DNA from: Enterococcus raffinosus
Lineage (GTDB): Bacteria > Bacillota > Bacilli > Lactobacillales > Enterococcaceae
Length of the DNA: 64,000 nucleotides
Assembly: GCF_018917525.1 (NCBI RefSeq)
Contig: NZ_JAHLOS010000002.1
Coordinates: 124,001-188,000, forward strand
Direction of reading: 5' to 3'
Notes under the pieces: model-generated
Told to the model about the DNA's origin: nothing
What the model saw: only the letters and a program-made list of their open reading frames with translations
Database searches by the model: none
Translations under genes and position numbers: made by a program
In this document: positions 12,180 to 22,443 of the stretch, one piece after another
Position numbering within the stretch: position 1 is the first letter of the stretch
Layout: each line of letters begins with the position of its first letter

Positions 12180-12680
12180 TTAATTAGCTAAGTTTTCAAC
12201 AGAGATGCCACGTAATTGTGCCACTTCTTCTGCTTTTTTCAATTGAGTCAAGCCTTCAACAGTTGCACGAACAACGTTGATTGGTGTGTTTGAACCTAAA
12301 GATTTAGAAGTTACATCGGCAACCCCAGCTAACTCCAAGACGGCACGAACTGGTCCACCAGCAGCAACTCCAGAACCTTCAACGGCTGGTTTCATTAAGA
12401 TACGTCCACCGCCGAATACACCAATAACTTCATGAGGAAGCGTAGTTCCTACCATTGGTACTTCAACTAGGTTTTTCTTAGCGTCTTCGATTGCTTTACG
12501 AATTGCTTCAGGTACTTCTTGAGCTTTACCGGTACCAAAGCCTACGTGACCGTTTTTGTCACCGACAACAACTAGTGCAGCAAAACGTAGACGACGTCCA
12601 CCTTTAACAACTTTAGTAACACGGTTGATCGCTACAACGCGGTCTTCTAATTCCAAATGTTTTGGATCGATATAAACCAT
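12180..12680 (-). CDS. rpsE: 30S ribosomal protein S5
   Basis: 166 residues. The S5 RNA-binding N-terminal domain includes [20 protein letters not shown], and the C-terminal fold includes [12 protein letters not shown]. Important for decoding fidelity. Starts [14 protein letters not shown], as in other lactobacilli and enterococci. Confidence 0.99.
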   Translation of the reverse strand: MVYIDPKHLELEDRVVAINRVTKVVKGGRRLRFAALVVVGDKNGHVGFGTGKAQEVPEAIRKAIEDAKKNLVEVPMVGTTLPHEVIGVFGGGRILMKPAVEGSGVAAGGPVRAVLELAGVADVTSKSLGSNTPINVVRATVEGLTQLKKAEEVAQLRGISVENLAN

Positions 12681-12700
12681 GAATGGTGTTCCTCCTTCTC

Positions 12701-13057
12701 CTAAAATTCTAGTCCATTTTCGCGAGCTGCTTCAGCTAAAGCTGCTACACGGCCATGGTAAAGGTATCCACCACGGTCAAAGACTACTTTCTTAATACCT
12801 TTTTCTGAAGCACGTTCTGCTACTAATTTCCCAACAGCTTGTGCTTGTTCAGTTTTTGTTCCACCTGAAATTTCTTTATCCAAGGCAGAGGCACTTGCTA
12901 GCGTCACACCCGCTACGTCATCAATAATTTGAGCGTAGATGTTTTTATTAGAACGAAAAACGTTCAAGCGTGGGCACTCAGCAGTACCAGAAATTTTCCC
13001 GCGAACGCGCATGTGGCGTTTTTGGCGTGTTTTATTCTTGTCTGGTTTTGTAATCAC
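12701..13057 (-). CDS. rplR: 50S ribosomal protein L18
   Basis: 118 residues. Binds 5S rRNA and brings it to the large subunit. The GTG at 13057 is the likely start (next residues [16 protein letters not shown]), with GAGGTG upstream. A second GTG three codons earlier overlaps that site. Confidence 0.98.
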   Translation of the reverse strand: MITKPDKNKTRQKRHMRVRGKISGTAECPRLNVFRSNKNIYAQIIDDVAGVTLASASALDKEISGGTKTEQAQAVGKLVAERASEKGIKKVVFDRGGYLYHGRVAALAEAARENGLEF

Positions 13058-13109
13058 AATTGTCACCTCTTTAATTAAGCTGGCCTAAGCCGCGTGTAGG
13101 GTCAACCTA

Positions 13110-13646
13110 CTATTTACCAGTTTTACCTTCTTTACGACGTACGTATTCGCCAACATAACGGATACCTTTGCCTTTATAAGGTTCTGGAGGACGAGTTCCG
13201 CGGATTTTCGCAGCTAATTCGCCTACTACTTCTTTATTTGATCCTTTAACGACTACTTGAGTGTTTGCAGGAACTTCGATTGTAACACCTTCTGGAGCTA
13301 CGATCTCAACTGGATGTGAGTAACCAACGTTCAATACAAGTTTTGAACCTTGTAATTGTGCACGGTACCCAACCCCGATTAATTCTAATGCTTTTTGGAA
13401 CCCTTCTGAAACACCAACAACCATGTTATTGAAGTTTGCACGAGTTGTTCCGTGGATAGTTTTCATTTCTTTGCTGTCATCTGGACGTGTGAATGTTACT
13501 TCGTTTCCTTCGATGTTCATTTTGATATCAGAAGAAAAAGTACGAGTTAATTCACCTTTAGGTCCTTTAACAGTTACATCGTTTCCGTTTTGAGTTACTT
13601 CAACTCCTGCAGGTAAAACGACAACTTTATTACCAATACGGCTCAC
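13110..13646 (-). CDS. rplF: 50S ribosomal protein L6
   Basis: 178 residues with two repeated L6 domains. Starts [17 protein letters not shown] and contains the signature [20 protein letters not shown] near the C-terminus. Sits near the factor-binding site. Confidence 0.99.
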   Translation of the reverse strand: MSRIGNKVVVLPAGVEVTQNGNDVTVKGPKGELTRTFSSDIKMNIEGNEVTFTRPDDSKEMKTIHGTTRANFNNMVVGVSEGFQKALELIGVGYRAQLQGSKLVLNVGYSHPVEIVAPEGVTIEVPANTQVVVKGSNKEVVGELAAKIRGTRPPEPYKGKGIRYVGEYVRRKEGKTGK

Positions 13647-13677
13647 TTAAAGACACCTCCTCATGGATTGTTTGATC

Positions 13678-14076
13678 TTACCAAACGTAAGCTAGCACTT
13701 CGCCGCCGACGTTTTTACCTCTAGCTTCTTTATCAGTTACTAAACCTTCTGAAGTAGAGATGATTGCGATACCTAAACCGTTTAATACTTTTGGTACTTC
13801 GTCAGCTTTGACATAAGCACGTAAGCCTGGTTTAGAGATACGTTTTAAGTTCGTGATAACACGTTCGTCATTTTTACCGTATTTAAGAAACACACGGATC
13901 ATGCCTTGTTTGTCATCTTCGATATATTCAACATCACGTACGAAACCTTCACGTTTAAGGATTTCTGCGATGTCACGTTTGATTTTTGAAGCAGGTACTT
14001 CTACTGAATCGTGTTTTACCATGTTGGCATTACGAATACGAGTTAGAAAATCTGCAATTGGATCTGTCATGACCAT
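13678..14076 (-). CDS. rpsH: 30S ribosomal protein S8
   Basis: 132 residues, [19 protein letters not shown] onward, with the conserved C-terminal [15 protein letters not shown]. Primary binder of the 16S central domain. In E. coli S8 represses the spc operon; no such site was recognised here. Confidence 0.99.
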   Translation of the reverse strand: MVMTDPIADFLTRIRNANMVKHDSVEVPASKIKRDIAEILKREGFVRDVEYIEDDKQGMIRVFLKYGKNDERVITNLKRISKPGLRAYVKADEVPKVLNGLGIAIISTSEGLVTDKEARGKNVGGEVLAYVW

Positions 14077-14108
14077 TGAACTGTTTACCTCCTTTATGCG
14101 AGTTTATT

Positions 14109-14294
14109 TTACCAGCTAGCTTTCTTCACGCCGGGAATTTGACCTTTGTAGGCAAGTTCGCGGAAGCAAATACGGCAAAGATGAAATTTACGATAAACTG
14201 AATGTGGACGTCCGCAACGTTCGCAGCGCGTATATTCTTGCGTTGAATGTTTTGCAGGGCGTTTGTTTTTAGCAATCATTGATTTTTTAGCCAA
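14109..14294 (-). CDS. rpsN: 30S ribosomal protein S14, type Z
   Basis: 61-residue short form with the zinc ribbon cysteines 24, 27, 40 and 43 ([13 protein letters not shown]), so zinc-dependent. Normal place between rplE and rpsH. Confidence 0.99.
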   Translation of the reverse strand: MAKKSMIAKNKRPAKHSTQEYTRCERCGRPHSVYRKFHLCRICFRELAYKGQIPGVKKASW

Positions 14295-14311
14295 TTTTTT
14301 CGCCTCCTTGA

Positions 14312-14851
14312 TTATTTTTGGAATGGCATTCCAAGTTGTGTTAATAATTCGCGAGATTCTTCGTCTGTTTTCGCAGTTGTAACAACAACGATATCCATAC
14401 CGCGGACTTTATCAACTAAATCATAATCTACTTCAGGGAAGATCAATTGTTCTTTAACACCTAAAGTAAAGTTACCACGGCCATCAAAGGATTTTTTGCT
14501 TACTCCGTGGAAGTCACGTACACGTGGAAGTGATACAGACACTAATTTGTCTAAGAATTCATACATTCTTTCTCCGCGTAGTGTTACTTTCGCACCGATA
14601 GGCATTCCTTCACGTAAACGGAAACCAGCGATTGATTTTTTAGCTTTAGTGATAATTGGTTTTTGACCAGAGATCAAGGCTAATTCTTCAACGGCTTTGT
14701 CTAAGTTTTTTGCGTTTGATACCGCATCACCAACACCCATGTTGATGACAATTTTCTCAACTTTAGGAACTTCCATAACTGAATCATAGTTAAATTTTTC
14801 CATCAAAGATGGTGTAATTTCACTTACAAATTTTTCTTTTAGGCGGTTCAT
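14312..14851 (-). CDS. rplE: 50S ribosomal protein L5
   Basis: 179 residues, starting [20 protein letters not shown]. Binds 5S rRNA and contacts P-site tRNA. Contains the conserved [16 protein letters not shown] segment. Confidence 0.99.
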   Translation of the reverse strand: MNRLKEKFVSEITPSLMEKFNYDSVMEVPKVEKIVINMGVGDAVSNAKNLDKAVEELALISGQKPIITKAKKSIAGFRLREGMPIGAKVTLRGERMYEFLDKLVSVSLPRVRDFHGVSKKSFDGRGNFTLGVKEQLIFPEVDYDLVDKVRGMDIVVVTTAKTDEESRELLTQLGMPFQK

Positions 14852-14877
14852 CTATAAGATCCTCCTTCCTTGTTTAA

Positions 14878-15189
14878 TTATTTATCTAGAGCTTCGCCGG
14901 TTTTTTTAGAAACGCGGACTTTTTTACCGTCAACCACTTTGTAGCCAACGCGTGTCGCTTCTCCATTTGAAGGGTCGATCACCATAACATTAGATGCATG
15001 AATTGGTGCTTCTACCTCAACGATTCCGCCTTGAGGGGCATCTTGAGAGGCTTTTTTATGTTTTTTCACGACATTGACGCCTTCAACAACGACTTTGTCT
15101 TTTTTAGGAAGGGCTTCTAATACTACGCCTTCTTTATTTCTGTCTTTACCAGAGATAACTTTTACTTTATCGCCTTTTTTAACGAACAT
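14878..15189 (-). CDS. rplX: 50S ribosomal protein L24
   Basis: 103 residues with the KOW motif at the N-terminus ([20 protein letters not shown]). Assembly-initiating protein near the tunnel exit. Confidence 0.99.
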   Translation of the reverse strand: MFVKKGDKVKVISGKDRNKEGVVLEALPKKDKVVVEGVNVVKKHKKASQDAPQGGIVEVEAPIHASNVMVIDPSNGEATRVGYKVVDGKKVRVSKKTGEALDK

Positions 15190-15224
15190 TACTGTTGCGC
15201 ACCTCCTTTGGTTGAATCTTTCGA

Positions 15225-15608
<384 letters not shown>

Positions 15609-15648
15609 TCAGATTTAAAAAACATCTATATAGGAAAATCTCGTGTGA

Positions 15649-15915
15649 TTAGATAATCACTGCTTTTTCAACGATTTCAACCAGACGGAAACGTTTGGTA
15701 GCTGATAATGGACGAGTTTCCATGATTTTCACGATATCGCCAATTTTTGCTTCATTGTTTTCATCGTGAGCTTTGTATTTTTTAGAATATTTCATACGTT
15801 TACCGTAGATTGGATGGTTCTTTTTGGTTTCAACGACAACAGTGATCGTTTTGTCCATTTTGTCAGATACCACGCGTCCTTGATAAACTTTACGTTGATT
15901 TCTTTCTTCAGTCAT
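15649..15915 (-). CDS. rpsQ: 30S ribosomal protein S17
   Basis: 88 residues with an OB-fold core ([18 protein letters not shown]) and conserved [19 protein letters not shown]. Early-binding small-subunit protein. Confidence 0.99.
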   Translation of the reverse strand: MTEERNQRKVYQGRVVSDKMDKTITVVVETKKNHPIYGKRMKYSKKYKAHDENNEAKIGDIVKIMETRPLSATKRFRLVEIVEKAVII

Positions 15916-15936
15916 ACTGGAAATGGCCTCCTTCCA

Positions 15937-16128
15937 CTATTTGTCAGCTTGTTCACGCAACACAGTTTTGATGCGTGCAATCGATTTACGTACTTCTTTA
16001 ATACGTGCAGTGTTTTCTAATTGACCTGTTGCTAATTGGAATCTAAGACTGAACAATTCTTCTTTTAATTGTTTTTCTTGATCTAGCATTTCGGCAGTGG
16101 TTAATTCTCTGATTTCTTTAACCTTCAT
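15937..16128 (-). CDS. rpmC: 50S ribosomal protein L29
   Basis: 63 residues from the ATG at 16128 ([15 protein letters not shown]), a helical hairpin protein near the tunnel exit. The frame is open eight codons further upstream, but GGGTGG precedes this ATG and the family starts here. It overlaps the end of rplP by 11 bp. Confidence 0.98.
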   Translation of the reverse strand: MKVKEIRELTTAEMLDQEKQLKEELFSLRFQLATGQLENTARIKEVRKSIARIKTVLREQADK

Positions 16129-16552
16129 TCGATTCACCACCCATTTCCTCACGTTTTACGATCTTAGTCTTCATTGGTAATTTGTGAGAAGCAAGACGTA
16201 ATGCTTCACGAGCAACTTCTTCAGGAACGCCGGCGATTTCAAACATGATCTTGCCGCGTTTAACTGGTGAAACCCAGCCTTCAGGAGCACCTTTACCAGA
16301 TCCCATACGTACACCAATTGCTTTGGCAGTATAAGATTTGTGAGGGAAAATTTTAATCCATACTTTCCCACCACGTTTCATGTAACGAGTCATTGCAATA
16401 CGAGCAGCCTCAATTTGGCGGTTAGTAATCCAATGTGAATCAACAGCTTGCAAGCCGTATTCTCCAAATGCGATTTCTTTACCACCTTTAGCTTCCCCAC
16501 GCATTTTACCGCGGAATTCACGACGGTGTTTTACACGTTTAGGTACTAACAT
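16118..16552 (-). CDS. rplP: 50S ribosomal protein L16
   Basis: 144 residues, [20 protein letters not shown] onward, with the [16 protein letters not shown] segment. Lies near the A-site tRNA elbow. Its last codons overlap rpmC. Confidence 0.99.
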   Translation of the reverse strand: MLVPKRVKHRREFRGKMRGEAKGGKEIAFGEYGLQAVDSHWITNRQIEAARIAMTRYMKRGGKVWIKIFPHKSYTAKAIGVRMGSGKGAPEGWVSPVKRGKIMFEIAGVPEEVAREALRLASHKLPMKTKIVKREEMGGESNEG

Positions 16553-16554
16553 GA

Positions 16555-17211
16555 TTATTTCCCTCCTTTCTCAGTGTTTTTCTTTGTAGGAAGAATTTCT
16601 CCACGATAAATCCACACTTTAACTCCTAGTTTTCCGTATGTTGTATCTGCTTCTTCCCATGCGTAGTCGATATCGGCACGCAATGTATGAAGAGGAACTG
16701 TTCCTTCAGAGTATCCTTCTGAACGAGCGATATCCGCACCATTCAAACGACCAGATACTTGAGTTTTGATTCCTTTAGCGCCTGAACGCATTGTGCGTTG
16801 GATCGCTTGTTTTTGTGCACGACGGAAAGCAACACGATTTTCTAATTGACGTGCGATTCCTTCTCCGACTAATTTTGCATCTAAATCTGGTTTTTTGATT
16901 TCAACGATGTTGATGTGAACTCGTTTACCAGTTAATTTATTTAATTCTTTTCTTAGGCTCTCAACTTCAGATCCGCCTTTACCGATAACCATACCAGGTT
17001 TAGCTGTGTGGATTGAAATATTTACGCGGTTTGCAGCGCGTTCGATTTCAACAGTTGACACAGCGGCATCAGCAAGTTTCGTTGCGATGAACTTACGGAT
17101 TCTCAAATCTTCGTGTAGAAATTCAGCATACTCTTTTTCAGCATACCATTTAGCATCCCACTCACGGATGATGCCTACACGCATTCCAATAGGATTTACT
17201 TTTTGACCCAC
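16555..17211 (-). CDS. rpsC: 30S ribosomal protein S3
   Basis: 218 residues. Type II KH domain with [14 protein letters not shown] near residue 78, then the C-terminal domain with [12 protein letters not shown]-like [17 protein letters not shown]. Lines the mRNA entry channel. Confidence 0.99.
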   Translation of the reverse strand: MGQKVNPIGMRVGIIREWDAKWYAEKEYAEFLHEDLRIRKFIATKLADAAVSTVEIERAANRVNISIHTAKPGMVIGKGGSEVESLRKELNKLTGKRVHINIVEIKKPDLDAKLVGEGIARQLENRVAFRRAQKQAIQRTMRSGAKGIKTQVSGRLNGADIARSEGYSEGTVPLHTLRADIDYAWEEADTTYGKLGVKVWIYRGEILPTKKNTEKGGK

Positions 17212-17224
17212 TGATTATCCCTCC

Positions 17225-17572
17225 TTATTTTTCTGATACCACAACGGTAATATGACTTGTACGTTTGTTGATTGGTGAAGCTGAACCTTTTGCACGTGGA
17301 CGGAAACGTTTCATTGTTGGTCCTTCGTTAACAAATGCTTCAGAAACTACCAAATTTTCAACATCTAAGTCAAAGTTGTTTTCTGCGTTAGCAACTGCTG
17401 ACATCATTACTTTTTCAATGATTCCTGCAGATTTGTTTGGTGTGAATTTCAAGATTGAAATTGCTTCTGCTACGCTTTTTCCTCTAATAAGATCGATTAC
17501 TAAACGTGCTTTACGAGGAGAAGTGCGAACTGTTTTCGCAGTTGCCTTAGCTGATGTAATTTGTTCTGCCAT
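17225..17572 (-). CDS. rplV: 50S ribosomal protein L22
   Basis: 115 residues with the conserved [19 protein letters not shown] region and a beta-hairpin ([20 protein letters not shown]) that lines the exit tunnel, a known site of macrolide-resistance changes in the family. No aberration is evident. Confidence 0.99.
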   Translation of the reverse strand: MAEQITSAKATAKTVRTSPRKARLVIDLIRGKSVAEAISILKFTPNKSAGIIEKVMMSAVANAENNFDLDVENLVVSEAFVNEGPTMKRFRPRAKGSASPINKRTSHITVVVSEK

Positions 17573-17593
17573 GTTAATATCCTCCCCTCAAAA

Positions 17594-17872
17594 TTAACGT
17601 CTTGTTTTCTTATCGTCGGCGGCATGTCCACGATAAGTTCTTGATGGTGCAAATTCACCTAATTTATGTCCTACCATGTCTTCTTGGATGTAAACTGGCA
17701 CATGTTTGCGTCCGTCATAAACAGCAATAGTAAATCCTACAAAATTAGGAAAAATTGTTGAGCGACGAGACCAAGTTTTGATAACTTTTTTCTTTTCAAC
17801 ACCTTGTTGTGCTTCGATCTTCTTCATTAAATGATCATCAGCGAAAGGTCCTTTTTTCAAACTACGACCCAT
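17594..17872 (-). CDS. rpsS: 30S ribosomal protein S19
   Basis: 92 residues, [20 protein letters not shown] through [19 protein letters not shown]. Small-subunit head protein, partner of S13. Confidence 0.99.
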   Translation of the reverse strand: MGRSLKKGPFADDHLMKKIEAQQGVEKKKVIKTWSRRSTIFPNFVGFTIAVYDGRKHVPVYIQEDMVGHKLGEFAPSRTYRGHAADDKKTRR

Positions 17873-17914
17873 GGTGTACCTCCTCTCAAAATATGCGACA
17901 CATAGTCAATGATT

Positions 17915-18748
17915 TTATTTAGTTTTACGACGACGTACAATAAGCTTGTCTGAAGCAGCTTTCTTGTTACGAGTTTTGTAACCCAATGCAGGTTGTCCCC
18001 ATGGAGATACTGGAGCTTTACGTCCGACTGGAGCTTTACCTTCACCACCACCGTGTGGGTGATCGTTAGGGTTCATTACGCTACCACGTACAGTTGGGCG
18101 TTTACGCATCCAACGAGAACGTCCAGCTTTACCAATGTTGATCAATTCGTGTTGTTCGTTACCAACAGAACCGATAGTAGCACGGCAAGTAGCTAAGATC
18201 ATGCGAACTTCGCCAGAATTCAAACGTACTAGTACGTATTTTCCTTCTTTACCAAGTACTTGTGCACTTGTACCAGCTGAACGGATCAATTGTCCGCCTT
18301 TACCAGGTTTCATTTCAATGTTGTGAACTACAGTACCAACTGGAATATTTTCAAGCGGTAATGCATTTCCGATTTTAATATCTGCATCTGCTCCAGATAC
18401 GATTGTCATGCCAACTTCTAAGCCTTTAGGGGCTAAGATGTACGCTTTCACTCCATCTGTATAATGAACTAATGCAATGTTTGCTGAACGGTTTGGATCG
18501 TATTCGATCGTTTGTACTGTAGCAACCACGTTATCTTTATTACGTTTAAAGTCGATAACACGGTATTGACGTTTATGTCCGCCACCTTGATGACGTACAG
18601 TGATGCGACCGTTGTTATTACGACCGGCGTTGTTTTTTAATGGTTCTAATAACGTCTTTTCAGGCGTTGAAGTTGTGATTTCAGCGAAATCAGAACTCGT
18701 CATATTACGACGGCCATTTGTGGTTGGTTTATACTTTTTAATCGCCAC
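17915..18748 (-). CDS. rplB: 50S ribosomal protein L2
   Basis: 277 residues. Primary binder needed for subunit joining and peptidyl transferase assembly. Conserved RNA-binding domain with [15 protein letters not shown], and C-terminal [20 protein letters not shown] with the critical His region. Confidence 0.99.
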   Translation of the reverse strand: MAIKKYKPTTNGRRNMTSSDFAEITTSTPEKTLLEPLKNNAGRNNNGRITVRHQGGGHKRQYRVIDFKRNKDNVVATVQTIEYDPNRSANIALVHYTDGVKAYILAPKGLEVGMTIVSGADADIKIGNALPLENIPVGTVVHNIEMKPGKGGQLIRSAGTSAQVLGKEGKYVLVRLNSGEVRMILATCRATIGSVGNEQHELINIGKAGRSRWMRKRPTVRGSVMNPNDHPHGGGEGKAPVGRKAPVSPWGQPALGYKTRNKKAASDKLIVRRRKTK

Positions 18749-18787
18749 GTCTGGTTTCCCTCCTATTTACTAGTGATTTCCTGACGC

Positions 18788-19078
18788 TTATTCAGCAGCG
18801 TCGAAAAGTTGAATTTCTTTTGAGTCTTCAGTTAAAGTCACAACAGCTTTGCGACGTTTTTTAGTGAAGCCTTGGTATTTACCCATACGTTTTGCTTTTG
18901 GTTTAGCATTCATAATGTTTACATTTTTAACTTTAACGTCGAAAGCAGCTTCAACCGCTTGTTTCACTAAAGTTTTATTCGCGCGAGTATCCACTTCGAA
19001 AGTGTATTTCTTTTCATCCATGTCTAACATAGATTTTTCAGTGATCACCGGGCGTTTAATTACGTCTAGTAAGTTCAT
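18788..19078 (-). CDS. rplW: 50S ribosomal protein L23
   Basis: 96 residues; docking site for trigger factor and SRP at the tunnel exit. Starts [17 protein letters not shown]. Its start overlaps the rplD stop by one base (TAATG), implying coupling. Confidence 0.99.
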   Translation of the reverse strand: MNLLDVIKRPVITEKSMLDMDEKKYTFEVDTRANKTLVKQAVEAAFDVKVKNVNIMNAKPKAKRMGKYQGFTKKRRKAVVTLTEDSKEIQLFDAAE

Positions 19079-19701
19079 TATGCAAGCACCTCCTCAATTT
19101 GAGTAAGAGCGGTTTGCGTTGCTAAGATTTTGTCATTAGCGACTACATCTAGTACAGTAACGTTGTCTGAAGTAGTAACAGTTACGTTTGATAAGTTACG
19201 AGCAGCTAAGCCTGCAACTTCGTTTTCTGTTTCCAATACAACCAATACTTTAGAATCAATAGACAAGCTAGTTAAAACTTGTTTAAATTCTTTTGTTTTA
19301 GGTGCGTCAAAGCTTAAAGCATCAACAACAACCATGTTATTTCCAGCAACTTTTTCTGATAAAACAGATTTAATTGCTAAGCGACGAACTTTTTTAGGAA
19401 GTTTGTAGCTGTATGAACGTGGTGTAGGTCCGAAGACAACGCCACCTCCACGCCATTGTGGTGAACGGATAGAACCTTGACGAGCACGTCCAGTTCCTTT
19501 TTGACGCCATGGTTTGCGACCACCGCCACGAACTGCGCTACGATTTTTCACAGCGTGTGTCCCTTGTCTCAATGAAGCGCGTTGCATAACGATTGCATCG
19601 TAAACAACACTTTCATTTGGTTCAATTCCGAAGATTTCTTCATTTAAAGTGATGTCACCGTTTTGAGTTCCATCTTGTTTGAATAATGCTACAGTTGGCA
19701 T
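19078..19701 (-). CDS. rplD: 50S ribosomal protein L4
   Basis: 207 residues with the tunnel-lining loop ([20 protein letters not shown] near 65-85). In E. coli L4 represses the S10 operon through its leader; whether it does so here is unknown. Confidence 0.99.
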   Translation of the reverse strand: MPTVALFKQDGTQNGDITLNEEIFGIEPNESVVYDAIVMQRASLRQGTHAVKNRSAVRGGGRKPWRQKGTGRARQGSIRSPQWRGGGVVFGPTPRSYSYKLPKKVRRLAIKSVLSEKVAGNNMVVVDALSFDAPKTKEFKQVLTSLSIDSKVLVVLETENEVAGLAARNLSNVTVTTSDNVTVLDVVANDKILATQTALTQIEEVLA

Positions 19702-19729
19702 TCCTTAGTTCCTCCTTTCCTCTAACTAA

Positions 19730-20359
19730 TTATTTAGCTTTCACAGCTGATTTGATAGTGATTAAAGATTTTTTAGCTCCAGGAACATTTCCTTTTACTA
19801 AGATAACGTTGCGGTCAGCGTCAACACGAACAACTTCAAGATTTTGAATTGTTACACGGTTGCCACCCATACGGCCAGCAAGTTTTTTATTTTTAAATAC
19901 ACGGTTTGGTGCAACAGGACCCATAGATCCAGGACGACGGTGGTAACGAGAACCGTGAGCCATTGGTCCGCGGCTTTGTCCGTGACGTTTGATAACGCCT
20001 TGGAATCCTTTACCTTTAGTCGTTCCGGTAACATCAATGATGTCTCCAGCTTGGAAAGTATCAACTTTCACTTCTTTACCTACTTCATAGTCTCCTAGCT
20101 CAACATCTTTGAATTCTCGAATGAAGCGCTTAGGAGCCGTGTTTGCTTTTGCAACATGACCTTTCGCAGGTTTGTTAGACAAAACTTCACGCATATCTTG
20201 GTAACCTAATTGAACAGCTTCGTAACCGTCGTTTTCCATTGTTTTCACTTGTAAAACAACGTTTGGAGTAGCTTCGATTACAGTAACTGGAATAAGTTCG
20301 CCAGATTCAGTGAAGATTTGAGTCATTCCCACTTTTTTCCCTAAGATTCCTTTGGTCAT
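19730..20359 (-). CDS. rplC: 50S ribosomal protein L3
   Basis: 209 residues, [16 protein letters not shown] onward. The extended loop [20 protein letters not shown] (residues about 130-150) reaches the peptidyl transferase centre. Confidence 0.99.
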   Translation of the reverse strand: MTKGILGKKVGMTQIFTESGELIPVTVIEATPNVVLQVKTMENDGYEAVQLGYQDMREVLSNKPAKGHVAKANTAPKRFIREFKDVELGDYEVGKEVKVDTFQAGDIIDVTGTTKGKGFQGVIKRHGQSRGPMAHGSRYHRRPGSMGPVAPNRVFKNKKLAGRMGGNRVTIQNLEVVRVDADRNVILVKGNVPGAKKSLITIKSAVKAK

Positions 20360-20380
20360 GATTACACCTCCATCTTCTTA

Positions 20381-20689
20381 TTATAATTTGATTTCAATAT
20401 TCACACCTGATGGTAAGTCAAGCTTCATTAAAGCATCGACTGTCTTCGGTGTTGGGTTCACAATGTCAATCAGACGTTTGTGAGTACGCATTTCGAATTG
20501 TTCGCGTGAATCTTTGTATTTATGAGTCGCACGGATTACAGTGTAAAGACTGCGTTCAGTTGGTAATGGAATTGGACCAGACACGCTAGCTCCAGTTCTT
20601 TTTGCAGTTTCCACGATTTTATCCGCTGATTGATCTAAAATACCATGTTCATACGCTTTTAAACGGATACGAATTTTTTGTTTTGCCAT
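20381..20689 (-). CDS. rpsJ: 30S ribosomal protein S10
   Basis: 102 residues from the ATG at 20689 ([19 protein letters not shown]), with AAGGAGG 6 nt upstream. The frame is open 12 codons further, but those lie across the ribosome-binding site. First gene of the superoperon; S10 also serves as NusE in antitermination. Confidence 0.99.
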   Translation of the reverse strand: MAKQKIRIRLKAYEHGILDQSADKIVETAKRTGASVSGPIPLPTERSLYTVIRATHKYKDSREQFEMRTHKRLIDIVNPTPKTVDALMKLDLPSGVNIEIKL

Positions 20690-20855
20690 CTTGTTCCCTC
20701 CTTCGCCTATTTTAAAAGTAGACATAGCTCCACGAAAATCTCCGTCACGCTCGTTCGTGGCAAAGCGTCCGGGCGTGTCGCAACCTCTCGTTTCAAAGCC
20801 GACGGATTCTTTCCAGAACCCCCCAGTGATATTCGCACTCCTGCAAACAGCACCT
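20690..20855 (-). promoter_or_regulatory. S10 operon leader
   Basis: About 165 nt between the predicted transcription start and rpsJ. It holds a stem CCACGAA with TTCGTGG (20730-20760), close to the ribosome-binding site, and further GC-rich sequence. Its length and structure suggest autogenous control, but I cannot match it to a known family. Confidence 0.45.
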
Positions 20856-20860
20856 TTATG

Positions 20861-20889
20861 ATTATATTACATGAGACCTATGATTGCAA
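20861..20889 (-). promoter_or_regulatory. S10 operon promoter
   Basis: -35 TTGCAA (20884-20889), spacer 17 bp, -10 TATAAT (20861-20866). Near-consensus and correctly placed for the whole 14-kb superoperon. Confidence 0.85.
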
Positions 20890-21026
20890 GGATTTTCTAA
20901 ATGTTTTAGGATTTTCTGTTTTATTTTCAGAAAATCCATTCTGTGTGAGTAAAACAATTTTTTTCTTCTATATAAATAGTAATAATTTCTTTCCTCTATG
21001 ACTAATCTTAAATTCTATAAAACGAT

Positions 21027-21051
21027 AAAAAAGAGCCGCCGAGAACGGCGA
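21027..21051 (-). terminator. Terminator after tuf
   Basis: GTCGCCG TTCT CGGCGGC followed by TCTTTTTT on the minus strand. Ends the str operon. The 140 bp between it and the S10 promoter is A/T-rich with nothing else recognised. Confidence 0.88.
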
Positions 21052-21091
21052 CCCTTATACGTCCGAGCATAATATTAAATTGTAAAGTTGA

Positions 21092-22279
21092 TTAAGCTTT
21101 GATTGTAGTTACAACGCCTGAACCAACAGTACGTCCGCCTTCACGAATAGAGAAACGAGTTCCGTCTTCGATCGCGATTGGGTGGATTAATTCAACTTCC
21201 ATAGTTACGTTATCACCAGGCATTACCATTTCAGTGCCTTCTGGTAGATCAACTACACCAGTTACGTCAGTTGTACGGAAGTAGAACTGAGGACGGTAGT
21301 TAGTGAAGAATGGAGTGTGACGTCCACCTTCTTCTTTAGTTAAAACGTAAACTTCTGCAGAGAATTTTGTATGTGGAGTAATTGAAGCTGGTTTAGCCAA
21401 TACTTGTCCACGTTGGATATCTTCACGTGCAACACCACGTAATAAAGCACCGATGTTATCGCCTGCTTCAGCGTAGTCTAATAATTTACGGAACATTTCA
21501 ACACCTGTAACAGTTGTTTTAGCAGTTTCGTCAGCAATACCTACGATTTCAACTTCGTCACCAACGCGAACTTGTCCACGTTCAACACGACCAGTTGCAA
21601 CAGTACCACGACCAGTGATTGAGAATACGTCTTCGACTGGCATCATGAATGGTTTGTCAGTATCACGAACTGGTGTTGGGATGTATTCGTCAACAGCAGC
21701 CATTAATTCTAAGATTTTTTCTTCGTATGAAGCGTCGCCTTCTAAAGCTTTCAAAGCTGAACCTGCGATAACTGGAGTGTCGTCGCCTGGGAAGTCGTAT
21801 TCTGTTAATAAGTCACGAACTTCCATTTCAACTAATTCAAGTAATTCTTCATCGTCAACCATATCCATTTTGTTTAAGAATACAACGATGTAAGGAACAC
21901 CAACGTTACGAGATAACAAGATGTGTTCACGAGTTTGAGGCATAGGGCCATCAGCAGCAGAAACTACTAAGATAGCTCCGTCCATTTGAGCAGCACCAGT
22001 GATCATGTTTTTAACGTAGTCCGCGTGTCCTGGGCAGTCAACGTGAGCGTAGTGACGGTTTTCAGTTTCGTACTCAACGTGAGCAGTGTTGATAGTGATT
22101 CCGCGTTCGCGTTCTTCAGGAGCTCCGTCGATTTGAGCGTAGTCCATAGCTTGCGCTCCGCCTTGTTTAGCAAGTACAGTTGTAATTGCAGCTGTTAAAG
22201 TAGTTTTACCATGGTCAACGTGTCCGATAGTACCAATGTTAACATGGGGTTTTGAACGGTCAAATTTTTCTTTAGCCAT
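21092..22279 (-). CDS. tuf: Elongation factor Tu
   Basis: GTPase delivering aminoacyl-tRNA to the ribosome. 395 residues. G1 GHVDHGKT near 19-26, switch region [13 protein letters not shown]3 DCPGH near 81, G4 NKMD near 136. Domains 2 and 3 follow, ending [15 protein letters not shown]. Last gene of the str operon. Confidence 0.99.
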   Translation of the reverse strand: MAKEKFDRSKPHVNIGTIGHVDHGKTTLTAAITTVLAKQGGAQAMDYAQIDGAPEERERGITINTAHVEYETENRHYAHVDCPGHADYVKNMITGAAQMDGAILVVSAADGPMPQTREHILLSRNVGVPYIVVFLNKMDMVDDEELLELVEMEVRDLLTEYDFPGDDTPVIAGSALKALEGDASYEEKILELMAAVDEYIPTPVRDTDKPFMMPVEDVFSITGRGTVATGRVERGQVRVGDEVEIVGIADETAKTTVTGVEMFRKLLDYAEAGDNIGALLRGVAREDIQRGQVLAKPASITPHTKFSAEVYVLTKEEGGRHTPFFTNYRPQFYFRTTDVTGVVDLPEGTEMVMPGDNVTMEVELIHPIAIEDGTRFSIREGGRTVGSGVVTTIKA

Positions 22280-22321
22280 TTAAAATGTTCCTCCTAAGTA
22301 AATGAGTTTAGTTTTTTATCT

Positions 22322-22359
22322 GATAGGTCCGCACTGCAAAAGCAATGCGAGCCCATATC
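22322..22359 (-). promoter_or_regulatory. Strong hairpin in the fusA-tuf intergenic region
   Basis: In the tuf mRNA direction CGCATTGC TTTT GCAGTGCG forms an 8-bp stem. GG/CC and GATA/TATC extend it with small internal loops. No U-run follows, so it is not a plain terminator. It lies about 40 nt upstream of the tuf start and may be a leader structure or a processing site. Confidence 0.55.
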
Positions 22360-22443
22360 ATCAGTTAATTATTTTACATGAAACGTTGTTAAAAATACAG
22401 TTCTTTTGGAAAAAGCAGTCAAAAATCAATTGACTTTTAAGAA

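Noticed and set aside
20678-21001. Plus-strand open frame over the S10 promoter and leader
   Set aside because: Antisense to a clear promoter and leader, with no site or family likeness.
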